DNA from: Dipylidium caninum
Taxonomy: Eukaryota; Platyhelminthes; Cestoda; Cyclophyllidea; Dipylidiidae
Assembly (NCBI GenBank): GCA_017562135.1
Contig: QEYB01001436.1
Location: forward strand, 682,001-746,000
DNA length: 64,000 nt
Direction of reading: 5' to 3'
Part shown: piece after piece, positions 13,401-25,074 of the stretch
Numbering within the stretch: position 1 is the first letter of the stretch
Layout of the letters: every line of letters starts with the position of its first letter
The notes under the pieces: generated by a model
What the model saw: only the letters and a program-made list of their open reading frames with translations
The model's database searches: none
What the model was told of the DNA's origin: nothing
Translations under genes and position numbers: made by a program

Positions 13401-16400
13401 CGACGCATCAACAGACTTTTCCAGACAAATCTCCGTCCACTGACTTCACAGTCACTTCTTTTACCGGATTTCTTGTTTGAGTTTTCAAATGACCTTGTGG
13501 CGGGCGTCTGATTGGCGTGGCGCACGTGACTTGAACAGAGTCAGCGTCTTGGACAGATTGAAGAGGATTTCCCCACCCAACGTCCCCGTCGGGGATGGCG
13601 AAGGCCAGCAAGGCCAGTCCGCGCCCCGTAGATTTCCTCGCTTTCCCTTGAGGGCGCCTGGGCAAGAATGAGGCGGAGACGGTTTCGCCGCCAGGATGGA
13701 GGAAGACCTAAGCATTCGCTTTTCCGTACGCCCAGTGAAGTTCGACTGGCTCACTTCTGCCAGAGTAATGCCGGGCGTAGAAATCACCATCACTGACAAC
13801 TCCACATTGCATTTTCCCACTGGATGATGAGTTTAAAAAGACCAAAATACCTCGACCCTCGTGGCCCATGACGAACAAACACCAGTCGTCTCAGCGTCTA
13901 GTCCAGTGTCGAGTTAAAACTGTTGCCTTCGCGGAGAAATGATGGTCGCCTAGCAGAGGAGGGTGAAATTAAGCCGCTCTCGTCCGACTCCTTCGCGGGT
14001 GCGTCTCGTCGCCCCTCCACCGCGGCGTGTTGGGGCACCCAACGGCAATCCCAGAGCGAATTCGCGGGAGTAGCGTGTGTGACAGCACAAGAAAGACGTC
14101 AACCGTGAGGACAGTCCGTCTTTGAGCCGCCCCATCACCGTCTGAGCACGTGATGCTCATCACCTCCGCCACGAAGACTGCTGACGCAAGAGTAAGTCAA
14201 ATACTGTGTCGCTCATCCTCACCCGTCAACATTTTGAATGCCGTTGACACGAGTGTAACAGCTAATTACTCGGGGAAGACAGGCGTCACTCGGCACCCCA
14301 GAGAGGAGAGCGGAAAGTTCCTCCGCCTACAGTCGCCAGCCTCGCCTAGCGGCGCCGTCTGCGGATCCGATTTGACGCACGAAACAGTCGAAGGGGACGC
14401 GGTCAGCTCCGCTGCTGCGCATCGGGCCTAGTCGGCGGAGGCGAAGGGGAGACAAGACGAAGCGCTCGCAAACATCATTTCGGTCAGCCGAGGGCTCAGG
14501 GAGCCGAAATGCGTCGATAGGCCACCTTTTCGTCGCATCCAGAACAGGTCTGTCCGGCGCCTGTCGCCGAGACAGCGTCATCGAAGACGTCGAAGCGGGG
14601 CGGAGGAGACGACGAGACCGACTGCTTGACAAGGCGTTTGTTAATCCAACGGCGATCCGTTTTTGACTCGCATTCAATTCCCCCCCCCTCCTCGCTTGAG
14701 GAGAGGGTATGACAGCTGTCAAGTGGGGCGAAGGGGACCGCAACAATGTCATCAGGTAGTAAATAACGCAGGAGTCAGGGAGCTGTTCTTTCTCTTTCAC
14801 GCGTTCTATCGTCTGAGAGGAGAAAAAAAATGTGTTATGAAGGGTCCACTTGAATGACAGGCTTTCTCGACTTGTTGATGCCACAAGATGTCGTATGACC
14901 GTTTCCCTTTGTCAGAGTGACATTCCCAGTCTGTGCGCTCAACACCAAATTCTCGAGGCAGTCGACTCCTGTGCGACGAGCTTCAAGGCGTCAACGAGTC
15001 GTTCACACACTCTCGACTCGACGAGTCTCTACAGATTTTTAAGCCGCGATCGCGACCACCGAAGCCGAGTGCGCCTCCGCCGAAGGAGGGGCAGACTTCC
15101 ACCACGAACTCTTCCCCACCGGGCAGCCGAGTGCCAACGCCAGCGGAATCCCCCCGTGCGGGCGTGCCGAGGTTTCAGGGGAAGCAGACAGGCTGGAAGG
15201 AGGCTGTTCCCGAGGCGTCCAAGCGATTCGGCCGCGAGACTGAGGCGCCAGCCACCTCACACAGGCGACAGGAGTCGAGACTACCGCACCCGCCGTCCGG
15301 TAAAAGCAGAACCCCACTTCGTAAGGGGACGAAACTCCTCCGAGTAGTGGAAAATGCTCGTGCAGACTCGCACTGCCGCTTAACAGAGGCTTCTCGTAAT
15401 TCCTCAACCACTCGTCTCTCTAATACCGAAAAACCCAGTCTAAAGTGGGAATTTACCTTTCCTTTCTCAGGTTAACAGACACTCTCCTAAGCAGAAGGCA
15501 GTTTTTCAAGCCCCGAGGCACCAGTTCGTGTGCGAAATATCGTCGAGGGAAGAGTTTGACAGTTGTGAGAACAACTGTACGGGGAAGCGAGGGAGACTGC
15601 GACGCCGCGCCCCATTAGAGTGTCTCCACCGCGGAAATAACTCACCTTCTCAGCGCAGAAGAATGAACTCACACTTTGACCGTTGAAGTGCCCTCGCCTG
15701 ACGCAGTTCATCTATGCTGCCGCGTCAGGAGCATATTCCTCCGCCGCTTTTGCCGTCGTCATGCGTGACAGTTTCAAGATGGCAAGGCGGCGGTTGGCGT
15801 CTCGGGTGAGTGGACAGCGACGCCGGTGGCAGGCGTGCGGAGAGAGTCCCTGAGCCGTGGCTTCGCCGCCTCCAACGTGCACACCTGCCCCGGTGACCCC
15901 GCTTCTCGCACCGGTGGGCCCACGTCGCCAGGTCTGTCCGTGGTCTCACACAAAAGCCGCACAAATGATGCGTGAAGGGGAATGAGAGCAATTACTTGTC
16001 GACCTGATGTGGATAGGACGAGGTGGCGTGGCGGGAGGAATGCAAAAGAGGACGCAAGCCTCGTAAGTCCGACTCTGGCCGAAGTCGGTGGAGTCGTCGT
16101 CGCCCAGTGCGCCTCCACACCGGCAGATCATGAGCCTGCGTGTTGTGAGTTTGTCGAAAAATCGCCTACACCTGAAATTAGTCTGGACCGTTTTAACCGC
16201 ACTGACTTGAAAGTGTCGTGTCTGCTCCCACCTGCCTTCCCTTCCACCATCGCCGAAAGACAAAGGCTCCGCATCAGCCTGGAAGACGAAAATCCGGTTG
16301 AATGACTACCACGTCGGTCTTGCGTGACGAAATGACGATTTATGCGGATAGCCAGTCGGCCTTCTGCCCGCAACGCCTCCCACATGAGCGGATGAAACGG

Positions 16401-18980
16401 CTCAAAGCTGGCGACACTCAAGTCCGAACGCCAGTTAATCGCCGTCATTGCCCGTAATCCCCTCTAAGGCGACCGCGAAAAATGGGTTGTTGATGTTTTC
16501 GGGCCAATCTGGAAAGGACACGGAGGACTTAAAGGGTGCCAGAGAGGGGCTGAGAGCGGGAGAGAAGACGAGGACAGGTGAATCTAATTAAGTAGGTCAT
16601 TAACATGACGAGGTTGTATGAAATGAGCAACCGGACTCCGCCCTGTTCCCTCCACTCGTCTCGTAATGGAGCGCGATGAAGGCATCATATTCGTCAATAA
16701 GTGTAGGCATTCATTAGCAATTCTAATGAATACCGAAGGATTAAGGAGTTTAAAAAAGTTAAAAAGAAATTATATACAGACCTGGTTTGTCATTCGGATC
16801 ATTTCGCATTCGCATTCCATTGACTCGGACATCCCCAATTGGGCTTCACCGTTAGCAGCAACCGCGGCGGGAAAGTGAGGTGCGTGGGCGATTCCCGGAA
16901 CAAAGAGTAAGGTAGAGAGTGGAGCGACACGCGCCATGGCCTAGGATACCTCAAATTTAACTCTTTTGAGCACACAATTCGCGTAAATTCCGCTTTAACA
17001 TTTTGATAAAGTAGAGGCTACCGGCCAAAATCACCCCGGGCCAGTAATGCAGAACTGCACAGAGGCGGGTGGATATGACATAAGCTGAAGCGAGTAACGT
17101 GTCAAACGCTTATTTAACATACTGCGATCTACTTTCAAAGCACTTTTTCCCTTAGTATCACTACAAAATGAAGGGGAAGCACTCAAGACCGTCGGGCTAC
17201 TATAACAGCACCCTTTTAAGTGATTCTGTTCAGGAAGTTTAACCACCAGCCCCAAATACAACAACGCTGTGAATTGAATCAGCCCTCATCTTCCCTTTAC
17301 CCTTTCAATACATCTAATTTCTTTCGCGAAATCCAACGAAGATTCCCATTTACAACAAATCTGTTGTGATAAAACGTGCTACTGACATAAAATCAGTAGG
17401 CACTAATTTGCACAGCCAATCTTTCGGAGTTCACTCAATACTTTCGCGTAACTCTTTCAAAACTAATGCCTAAAGGGGTAATTTGGCGACTACCTTCCTG
17501 TTCTCACGCCGAGGACATGAAGAGTGACAAGGGTCGAGTGAAAAAAAACCGGTCTTGAGGATATAGCGCAGACTAGCGGGAGGGAAGTGACAGTGAAACG
17601 TGTTGCGCAACCACCTTAACGCGGTGCCGCGGACTCCAGCTGACGGCGGGTTCGTCCTGAGTTTGTGCGACGAACACAAACTAGTCCACGGCCGGACACA
17701 CGAGATTTCGCTATAATTTGCTGTTTCTGACAGCAGGTCGACGCATTTGATCGGAGACTCACCCAGTCGCTTCCGCTTCGCGGGAGCCTGACCGGTTCGG
17801 CGCTGAGAGCTCCCGAGCAGGAGACTCTTGCGAGGAGCACCGCCCCCCGAAGACGTCACAGGGGAGTCGTTGGGATGAGCGAGCAGGCAGGCAGATTTGG
17901 AGGCTCTAACGTTTCCTCTCCTCCGTGAGAGCGACCGGGCACGATGCAACGCGGCCACAGACCTCATTCACCTCCTCCGCCCCGCTCTCCCCTGCCCCCA
18001 CAATAAGGGAGCTTTTCAGTTTTCCCACTGCCCCCCCCAACCCCCCTCCGTTAGCATTTTCAGAGAAGAGCCTCCACCTAAGCGATCCGAAATGCTGGCG
18101 ACACGATCGAAAAGAGTCACTTGGACGGACCAAAAGACGGCACACAAATGAGGGGACTGGTGACATCGACAGATGAAGGCTGTCAGTTGGAGACAGGAGT
18201 GATTTCCCCGACTGAAGTCGGTCAAGCGCGTCCACCCGGAGGCCCCGGGAGCGATTGGTGCAGACCAAAGAGAGAATTCTGGACGCGACTCTGCTTGAGA
18301 CGTCTTGGCCACGCCCTTCCGAGCATTCCACACCCCGACGATGTGGCAGGAATGAGGATCTCGTAACATCTCACAGAACAAACTTGAAGGGAACACCAAG
18401 TGAACAACGAAAAGTAGAGTCTCACGATGGAATATCCAAATAAGTAAAACGGAAATCACGCGCGTCGATCCTCGCCCATCTCCCTTTCAATTCGACATCG
18501 CCGAGGTGGCTAAGCCCAGTGGAAATGGGTGGAGCGGGGGCGGGGACGCGGGGGGAGCTTCGACCTCTGCGGACCAAATGGTGAGACCGTAAATTGACCG
18601 GCATGGTCTGCATCGGGTGCGGACAACCGAATCGTGTGAGCGCAGAGCCAGCCCGTGTCGAGGAGGCCTTCGAAGGCACGGCCAGGCTTCTGTGGACGAG
18701 GAGCACGACAAGACCGCGTGCACCCGATCCCCGTCGTCACGCCCACCAGCTTTCATCCTCAGGAGTCGTTGAAAACTTGCAGACAAGAAGGCTGCCGCGA
18801 GACCCGTCTCTCTCCCCCCTCTCTCGCAGTTCCAAGACCGCCTGTCCACGCCGTGATTGAATAACCCGGCGCCCGGTTGAATGTCCTGTAAACTACATTT
18901 TTCTCGAGCGCCACGTTTATGGACACATGGAGGCCAATTGCAAGGGTTACCTCGGGTCCAACAAGGGTTGCTTCGGTGTG
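7424..18980. other. long gene-free GC-rich interval
   Basis: Over 11 kb I could not recognise any conserved protein, RNA gene or transposon. Open frames up to about 200 codons exist but overlap in several frames on both strands and have biased Arg/Pro/Ser/Gly composition. A triple CCAAT cluster lies at 8576-8628. Part of this could be introns or untranslated sequence of genes whose exons are too short or divergent to see. Confidence 0.5.
8576..8628. promoter_or_regulatory. cluster of three CCAAT/ATTGG boxes
   Basis: ATTGG at 8576-8580 and 8606-8610 and CCAAT at 8624-8628. Clusters of two or three boxes at 15-30 bp spacing are typical NF-Y promoters. On the minus strand an ATG in a reasonable context (8688-8686, reading MAEDAKGN) lies just past the cluster, but its frame runs through the boxes and has no similarity, so no gene is called. 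Confidence 0.35.
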
Positions 18981-18989
18981 GTAAAGCGG

Positions 18990-19154
18990 GTCAGGGCGTC
19001 GAGGCAACATGTGTTAGCTCTCGAGTTATTACAGTTATCCATTTAACGGGTAAGATCCAATAAACCATAGCTGATTTAATGAGCCATTCGCGGTTTCACC
19101 GTGCCAAGGCCTGCACTGAGACAAGCATATGACTACTGGCCGGATCAACCAGGT
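18990..19154 (-). rRNA. 18S rRNA 5' end, truncated fragment with internal deletion
   Basis: Read on the minus strand from 19154, the sequence starts with the universal 18S 5' end ACCTGGTTGATCC and continues with the conserved CAGTAGTCATATGCTTGTC block, the GAATGGCTCATTAAATCA block and GAGCTAACACATG (to about 19008). It differs from the canonical start by T to G after GATCC. About 23 nt normally found between CTTGTCTCA and GTGCAGG are missing, and the break falls exactly in the repeated GTCTCA. Beyond about 18990 the sequence could still be a divergent 18S variable region down to about 18880, but the next conserved blocks of 18S do not follow. No 5.8S or 28S was seen. This is a dispersed rDNA fragment, not a working gene. 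Confidence 0.85.
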
Positions 19155-19179
19155 AATTCGCACTAGATGAGACCGGAGC

Positions 19180-19205
19180 GGGAGGAGGAGGAGGAGGAGG
19201 AGGAG
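19180..19205. repeat. (GGA)n microsatellite
   Basis: About eight copies of GGA lie directly beside the 18S fragment, on the side where the external transcribed spacer would be. Confidence 0.9.
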
Positions 19206-19313
19206 AGGTCGCCCACAGCCCCGCAGTGGGATAGAGGAGGGCGAGGAGGAGGCGGAGGTGGAGGGGAAAGGCTACTGCCCCGCTAGAGCCGCCTACCGCC
19301 CAGTCTCCCACTC

Positions 19314-19500
19314 GTGCACACACCCCTCCCACACCCACATCTACATCCACACACGGGCATGCACACACACACACACAGTCCCCTCACAACATCCGCAATG
19401 CGCACCAAGGTGTGCAAGTGCCAACACCGACATACATACACACACAAACACACACACACACACGGGCACATGCACACACTGGCGCATCTCGCGGCCGTGC
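19314..19500. repeat. CA-rich microsatellite block
   Basis: Interrupted (CA)n runs, clearest at 19362-19377 and 19431-19464. A CA-rich, low-complexity sequence continues to about 19700. Open frames here are His/Thr-rich on plus and Cys/Val-rich on minus and are artefacts of the repeat. Confidence 0.9.
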
Positions 19501-19996
19501 ACCCACCTCCTATGAGGAGTACGGGCGCACGTGTACAGACACAGACGGTGGAAGGGCAGTAGGGAAGGCTCTGACCTAACCCCATCACCACATCAACAAT
19601 CCGCATGATCGGCAACTGCCTATATGCTGCACTGCACACTGCGCACGCGCACACTTGCTCACAACACCCACAGAGCAACATAAGGCAGTCCCCCGCTTAT
19701 CAACATGCACAGGCCCGCGCGCCGCAACGTCAAGGCAGATCGCGGGCCCTTAAGAGAACCAGTCAGTCCCCGTACGGACAACACGGCGACGCCCCGAAAA
19801 CGTGGCAGCCCCACGTCCACAAGGAGGAGGCGCACAAGACAAGACAAGAAAGCCCACCTCCCGGACGCTGGTGCACCCACGCCGGGCAATCACCAACGGT
19901 AGACAGACCTCGGACACTGACAACTGACCAATCCGTGCACCAACATTGAGGGGGACGCTCCGGGGAAAAGGAGAGGAGTAGAACCCGGTCAAAATA

Positions 19997-20014
19997 GGGG
20001 GGGGGGGGGGGGGG
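19997..20014. repeat. poly-G tract (18 G)
   Basis: An uninterrupted run of 18 G on the plus strand between the CA-rich block and the 3' end of SNRPB2. Confidence 0.95.
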
Positions 20015-20181
20015 AAACCCGAGAGATTGAGACGTGAAACAAAAAAGGACCTCTAAAAAGGTGTTGTAATGTTTCAACTTCTCGTGGCCACTTTCACCGA
20101 TGGCAGTAGGACCACTTAGTGACATAAAAATTCATACACAGGACTGTACAAAAAGCGAGGGTTTTGGCTGGATAACCCGAA

Positions 20182-22925
20182 TTAATGCTTAGCATAAGTG
20201 ACGCTGATGGCATGGGTGCGTGTCAGTTTGAAGCCGTGATAGGTCACCTTAGCGGCAGTCGCTTGTGTTTCCGTCTCGTACTCCACGAAGCCGATTCCGC
20301 CCACGGCTCGGCGGGCTTCTTTGAAGCCATTGAACTGGTTGAAGAGCATAGTCAACATCGCGTCGGTGGTCTCCTCGGGCAGGTTGCTCACGAAGAGCAC
20401 ACGATTCGGCGGCTCGGCGTCGCCCTCGCCGTCAATCTGAAAGGGAGAAGCGACTGGCCGCTGAGTCACGGGCAAGCAAGGTAGGAGGGTCGGGAAAGAG
20501 ACTTTCAAGTGTAAGGCGAACAAGTCTACACGAGATCGAGTTAAAAATCAACAAAATAAACCGTAAAAAGAATAAAGTGGAACCACAACCGGAAGCTCAA
20601 TAGACTTCAAGTGAGCCATTTTGTGCGGGAGATGACAATCTTACTGGCCGACTCGCAGGACCTTTCAGTGCCGGATTCAGGCAGACAAACAGAGTAGATG
20701 GCCAGAGGTTAAGCGCATTACGCGAGGCGGGGCACTCATTGTGAAAAACAAGATTTGGTCCACAGGGTGAAGAGCATAAAGATGCTGGTAAGACAGACAA
20801 ATGAAGAAGGCTGGGAAGTAGTCAAAAGATACTCTCAAATCGACCTGTCAAGTGGCCGAATGAGGAATATCTGCATCGCCCAGCTCACGCTGAGTGTTCG
20901 CACAAACTGCGAAGTGGGAAGGTTTAAAAAGGAGGGGGGGGAGGTCATCAACCAGATGGGTTATAAGTTCACTTCGAGGCTCGACGGTGGAGACGATTGC
21001 AAAAGAACGTGCCCGTGGCCAAACTCCACACCTTCTTCTTTTAAAGCACTGGGAAAGGTGTTATGAACACAGTCGCTTTTCGGCTAATTTTATCAACTCC
21101 AATTGCTCTCCCTCTAGCATATTTACAGAGGAAGAAAGGCCAAAGAATAGAGAAATAAATCCTAAAAGTCTTCAACACTAAATTTCTAAATCCACCTCCT
21201 TCTCATATATTCGAATAGTAGAAAGACAAATAAGGGGGCCGCGAACTTTACCTAAAGCTAAACATAATTTTAGAGAAGGAATCGAACGGGAGGAAAAGAC
21301 CCCCAATAGGAAGAATGGTGTCTATTCTTCCCGAAAGGAATCACCTACTTTCAACGAAAAAGAATATCATCACAGGAATTACCGATTTCGTAAGACTGAC
21401 GAGTTTAAAAAAAGACAGCTGATGAAAGACATAGGAGGGAATCAGACGCGAAAACGTGGTCCCATGAAGGCCTTTTAACTCCAACAGCTAGACCGCACAA
21501 AATTAGTAGGACCGAATATTAAAGCTCACAAGAAGGACAAATGTTGACCATGGAAAAAAGTGGAAAACTGGTGCAAACCTGGCCATTGACAACGGCACCG
21601 GCGGCACCAGAAGCAGCAGCGGCAGCAGCAGCTGCCTGACGTTGAGCCAACTTCCTCCTCCGTCTTTTCTCCCTTTCTTCCTCCTTCTTCTTCTGCGTCT
21701 CCGCGTTTACGCCCTGCAACACCTCGATTTGGGTCGAGTTCTCCGCGCATATTGTATACGCATTGGCTGCAGCGATAAAGGAGGGTTGATCAGCTCCAGT
21801 GGTCGTATATATAAAAACAAATGGAAAGCTTCTCCACAGGATCCGAGACAAACGCTAAAATCTAGTTATTCTAAAGCGAGTGCGGAGAGAACAAGTGTTT
21901 GGAGAAGAACAGTTCAGACACGAATAACCACCATAAATCGTTTGCTTTTATTCAGTGCATCCACTCAACAGTTTCGCAGCTGCAAAACGGCAATATTCGC
22001 GAGCACCAGAAATTTTTCAGCCATTAGTGAAATTGTGGGGCATTCCACAATGATGCATGGATATTTTGACGTCTATAGCAATGAAAGAATTCAAACTACA
22101 CCATGTGAATTCAGAAATTATAGACCATGGCGCATCTAGTAAAAACTCCTAACAGCCGATCAAAAATTACTATTTTTAATGACAAGCGCCTGAGGAACCA
22201 CCAAGGGACTTGCAGTGTGTTGTAAAAGAGAGTAGGGAAATTCTGGATACTCGACTAGCAAATGGAATCTCTCAATTGAGGCACATACAGGGAAAGTAGA
22301 AAATAGGTTACTGAGCTGTTTGATTTGGCGGAGGTAGGGGGAAAAGGGGTAGAATACTTCGTGCTCTTACGCAAATCCACTTTCTATGTCAAAAAGAACC
22401 AAAACACAACTACGAGGCTGAGGTAAAGCAAGCAACAGTTTTTATTGCAATTATGATCAAGTAAAGAAACAAGGGAGAATTAAAGAAAGTACAATAAAAA
22501 CATTTTTTAGTTCACCGCATAAGATCAAGTACCATTAGAAAAATCTCTAGCTAAAGGATATATAACTGTAAATGCTATTGCAGTATCCGCAGAAGCAGTT
22601 AGCTACTGCAGTAGAAAAGCGCACTGCTGCAGCGCATTGCAATAAGGGAAATTACAAAATAAAGCCGTCTGAGAAAAATTAAATAAATGGAGACCTTATC
22701 AAAGAGTTGGAATCCTTGCAGCGCCCTTAACGCTGTCGTGGCAGATGTAAGCGCCTGGAAGATTATGAAGGCCTGACCGCGCATTTTCGGAGTCTTCATC
22801 GCGATTATTTCCAGTACTCGTCCATACGGTGAAAAGAGGTAGTAAAGGGACCTCTTCAGATCCGCTTTCTTCAACTTATCATTCAGATTATTCACGTACA
22901 GAGTGTGATTCGGTCGGATATCCAT
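20182..22925 (-). CDS. SNRPB2: U2 small nuclear ribonucleoprotein B'' (U1A/U2B''/SNF family)
   Basis: U2B'' binds stem-loop IV of U2 snRNA, with U2A', in the nucleus. Three exons fit: 22925-22695, 21766-21579 and 20436-20182. Exon 1 starts MDIRPNHT, as in vertebrate U2B'', and holds RRM1 with RNP2 LYVNNL and RNP1 RGQAFIIF. Exon 2 opens PMRIQYA, the exact continuation of RRM1, then a Lys/Arg/Glu-rich linker and a run of alanines. Exon 3 is RRM2, starting RVLFVSNLPEET and ending in TYAKH. One base appears to be missing near 21745 (after PMRIQYA). Restoring it gives 224 residues, against 225 in human. RRM2 lacks several residues of the VPGRHDI loop, so it is shorter than usual. Exon 1 is preceded by a good acceptor only three bases before the ATG, and SNRPA ends 123 bp upstream. 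Orthology to U2B'' versus a lineage-specific SNF duplicate is not settled. Confidence 0.88.
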
Positions 22926-23048
22926 CACCTTGAAAATGCAAAAGCAATGGCATTCGCAATCACAGACCACAATTCACAAACAATAAAATAACGGAAATAG
23001 GTGAAAAACTTTATTGACATAAAACAGTAGCACACGGAGCGCAATAAA
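22926..23048 (-). promoter_or_regulatory. intercistronic region with poly(A) signal and trans-splice-type acceptor
   Basis: Between the SNRPA stop (23051-23049) and the SNRPB2 ATG (22925) lie 123 bp. On the minus strand AATAAA is at 23015-23010. About 80 nt further on, a pyrimidine-rich stretch ends in AG at 22930-22929, three bases before the ATG. Poly(A) signal, about 100 nt spacer and acceptor is the standard intercistronic layout of spliced-leader operons known from nematodes and flatworms. There is hardly room for an independent promoter. The spliced-leader interpretation is inference. Confidence 0.55.
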
Positions 23049-23999
23049 TCACTTCTTTGCGAAAGTGATTCGCAATGGATGGCCCGGGCGAATGTTGAAA
23101 CCTTGAAGACCATGCTTGGCCGTCGCAGCCTCCGTTTCACTGGAAAACTCTACGAAAGCAATATCGTGGCGAGAAGGTACCATCCGAATCTCACGAAAAC
23201 CGACAAAGGGTGCGAAAAGCATGCCCAACATAGCTTCGTTAGCGTCTTCTGGGAGGTTAGTGAGGAAAAGAATCTTGTTCGGCGGTTGATCGGGAATAGT
23301 AGCCGGATTTATAGTTGGTGGATGAGGTTGAGACGAGGCCGACGACGAGTGGTTAGAGGAAGATGCGCCAGGCGCCCCGTTTTCTGCTGCCATGGCGGCA
23401 GCTTGAGCTGCGGCTAAGCGTTGCTGCCGACGTCGTATAGCCCGCGCACTACCACCACCGATCATGGCAGCGGCATCAAGAGCCGAACTCTGTTGTTGCG
23501 TAGGTGGTGGCAATGGTGGAGGTGGAGGCTGACGCTTTGGACGCTCAACAAATGTGCCCTCACGTTTAGCAATAATGTCGGACGTAGTGCGCGCAAAATT
23601 AATGCACATAGGCTTCTCATAGAGAGGAAACCCGCGCATCGCTTCAAGAGCGCTACGTGCAGAATTAATTTCGGAGAATACAACAAATGCTTGGCCTCTC
23701 ATCTTAACGGACTTGCCTCAAAATAAAGAAAGCTACCGTCTCAAAACCAAGATCCTACAGGCAAAGCGCATTAAAAAAGACTCACCAGTAATTATGTCAA
23801 GGATCTGTCCAAACTGAACGAAAACTGCGTACAGAGACTTCTTTAATTCATCGGTTTTGATTTTTTCATTAAGATTGTTTATATAAATAGTGTGGTTCGG
23901 AGGAAGGACAGGCGCTGAGGCTGGCATACCAGTAGTATGGCCAGGAACACCCGAAGAAGCCGATGGAATTATCCCCGGTGGGATTGAACCGATGCTCAT
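23049..23999 (-). CDS. SNRPA: U1 small nuclear ribonucleoprotein A (U1A/SNF)
   Basis: U1A binds stem-loop II of U1 snRNA through its first RRM. There are two exons, 23999-23786 and 23716-23049, separated by a 69-bp intron. The 293-residue product is close to human U1A (282) and needs no frame correction. After a Pro/Ser/Gly-rich N-terminus of about 30 residues comes RRM1 with [12 protein letters not shown] (RNP2) and [10 protein letters not shown] (RNP1); the aromatic and Gln residues that contact RNA in U1A are kept. A linker with PERPK-like basic, polyproline and Ala-rich parts leads to RRM2, beginning [11 protein letters not shown], with the full [12 protein letters not shown] stretch, and ending ITFAKK. 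It lies head-to-tail upstream of SNRPB2. Its 5' side faces the large plus-strand gene at 25.1 kb, about 1.1 kb away, so the two could share a divergent promoter region. Confidence 0.92.
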
Positions 24000-25074
24000 C
24001 GCGCAAACCGAAGGAAAACAATGGCAGAGACAACCAGAGTGGCTCTAGACCAACACAGCCAACAAACAGCGCAATTGGTTGGCAATGACACAACAAACTA
24101 AATTAATTATTTGAATAAAACGAAAAAGTTAATAAGAATAGTAATTACTTAGTATAGAGACGTTGACGGAGTAATTTTCGTATTGTAAAAAAGCAACTAT
24201 AATAACAAAGCCGACGTAATTATTCGCCATGGGTAAGGGTGCACGCTGAAGACATCGTGAATCTCAATTTTGCAGATAGTCCGTATATGTAGTGCCCACG
24301 TCACGCCACTTGCCGAAAATGCATTTTTAGAGTGTGGAATTGAGAGGTCTTAATAAGCATTGGACGCCTCGTTGATAAGTCAAGAAGGGTCGTGTGACGG
24401 ATTATTAATTCTGATTAAGAATTAAGCAGTATCTCATTACGATAAGCGCTCGTATTCTTTTCATATGTACTGCTTAGTTAATGTAACAAAAATATGCGTG
24501 GAAATCGTGCAGCGCAACGAACGATCACTCTGTCTTTGACCAGAAGGTGCAGGGGATAGAGTAAAATGAGAGCCGGGGAATAATCAAAAATTTAATGTTT
24601 TTAATAGCTTCCATCCCGCGGCTGTTTGTATTTTGCATGCATCCTCTCAACATGATAATCGGCACAAAATTATCGAAATCATATATTTTTTTATTCAGCT
24701 ATAATGCATATAACAACCTTTTATTATCATATAACCCATTTGTTTCATTAATTGTTTAGTCGGTATATTTTAATACGTCTGTAATTTACGCACGATTCAA
24801 AGGCATAAGACTGCGTCGGTTATTCCGTCAGTTATTCCATGCTTTATTTTGACACAAAAATAATTCGTCATTCTTAAAATGGGGATTGAGGAAAGTAAAC
24901 TTACTGGATCGCAACGTTATACTGATCTGTTCGTGCATCCGTGTTCTCGAGTTACCGGCCGTCCGTGGACATTAGTGCAAACCTGCTCACTAGATACTTG
25001 GAAGAAAAAATACAATGGTAACAGAACTCCCATCATTTTATTTTGCAGCCATTTATAATTTTAGCGACAGCACG
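24000..25074. other. AT-rich divergent intergenic region
   Basis: This is noncoding, AT-rich sequence between the divergent SNRPA (minus) and the large plus-strand gene. I see no clear core promoter motif and no further gene. Confidence 0.5.

Noticed and set aside
19258..19681. His/Thr-rich and Cys/Val-rich open frames
   Set aside because: They are translations of the CA-rich microsatellite.
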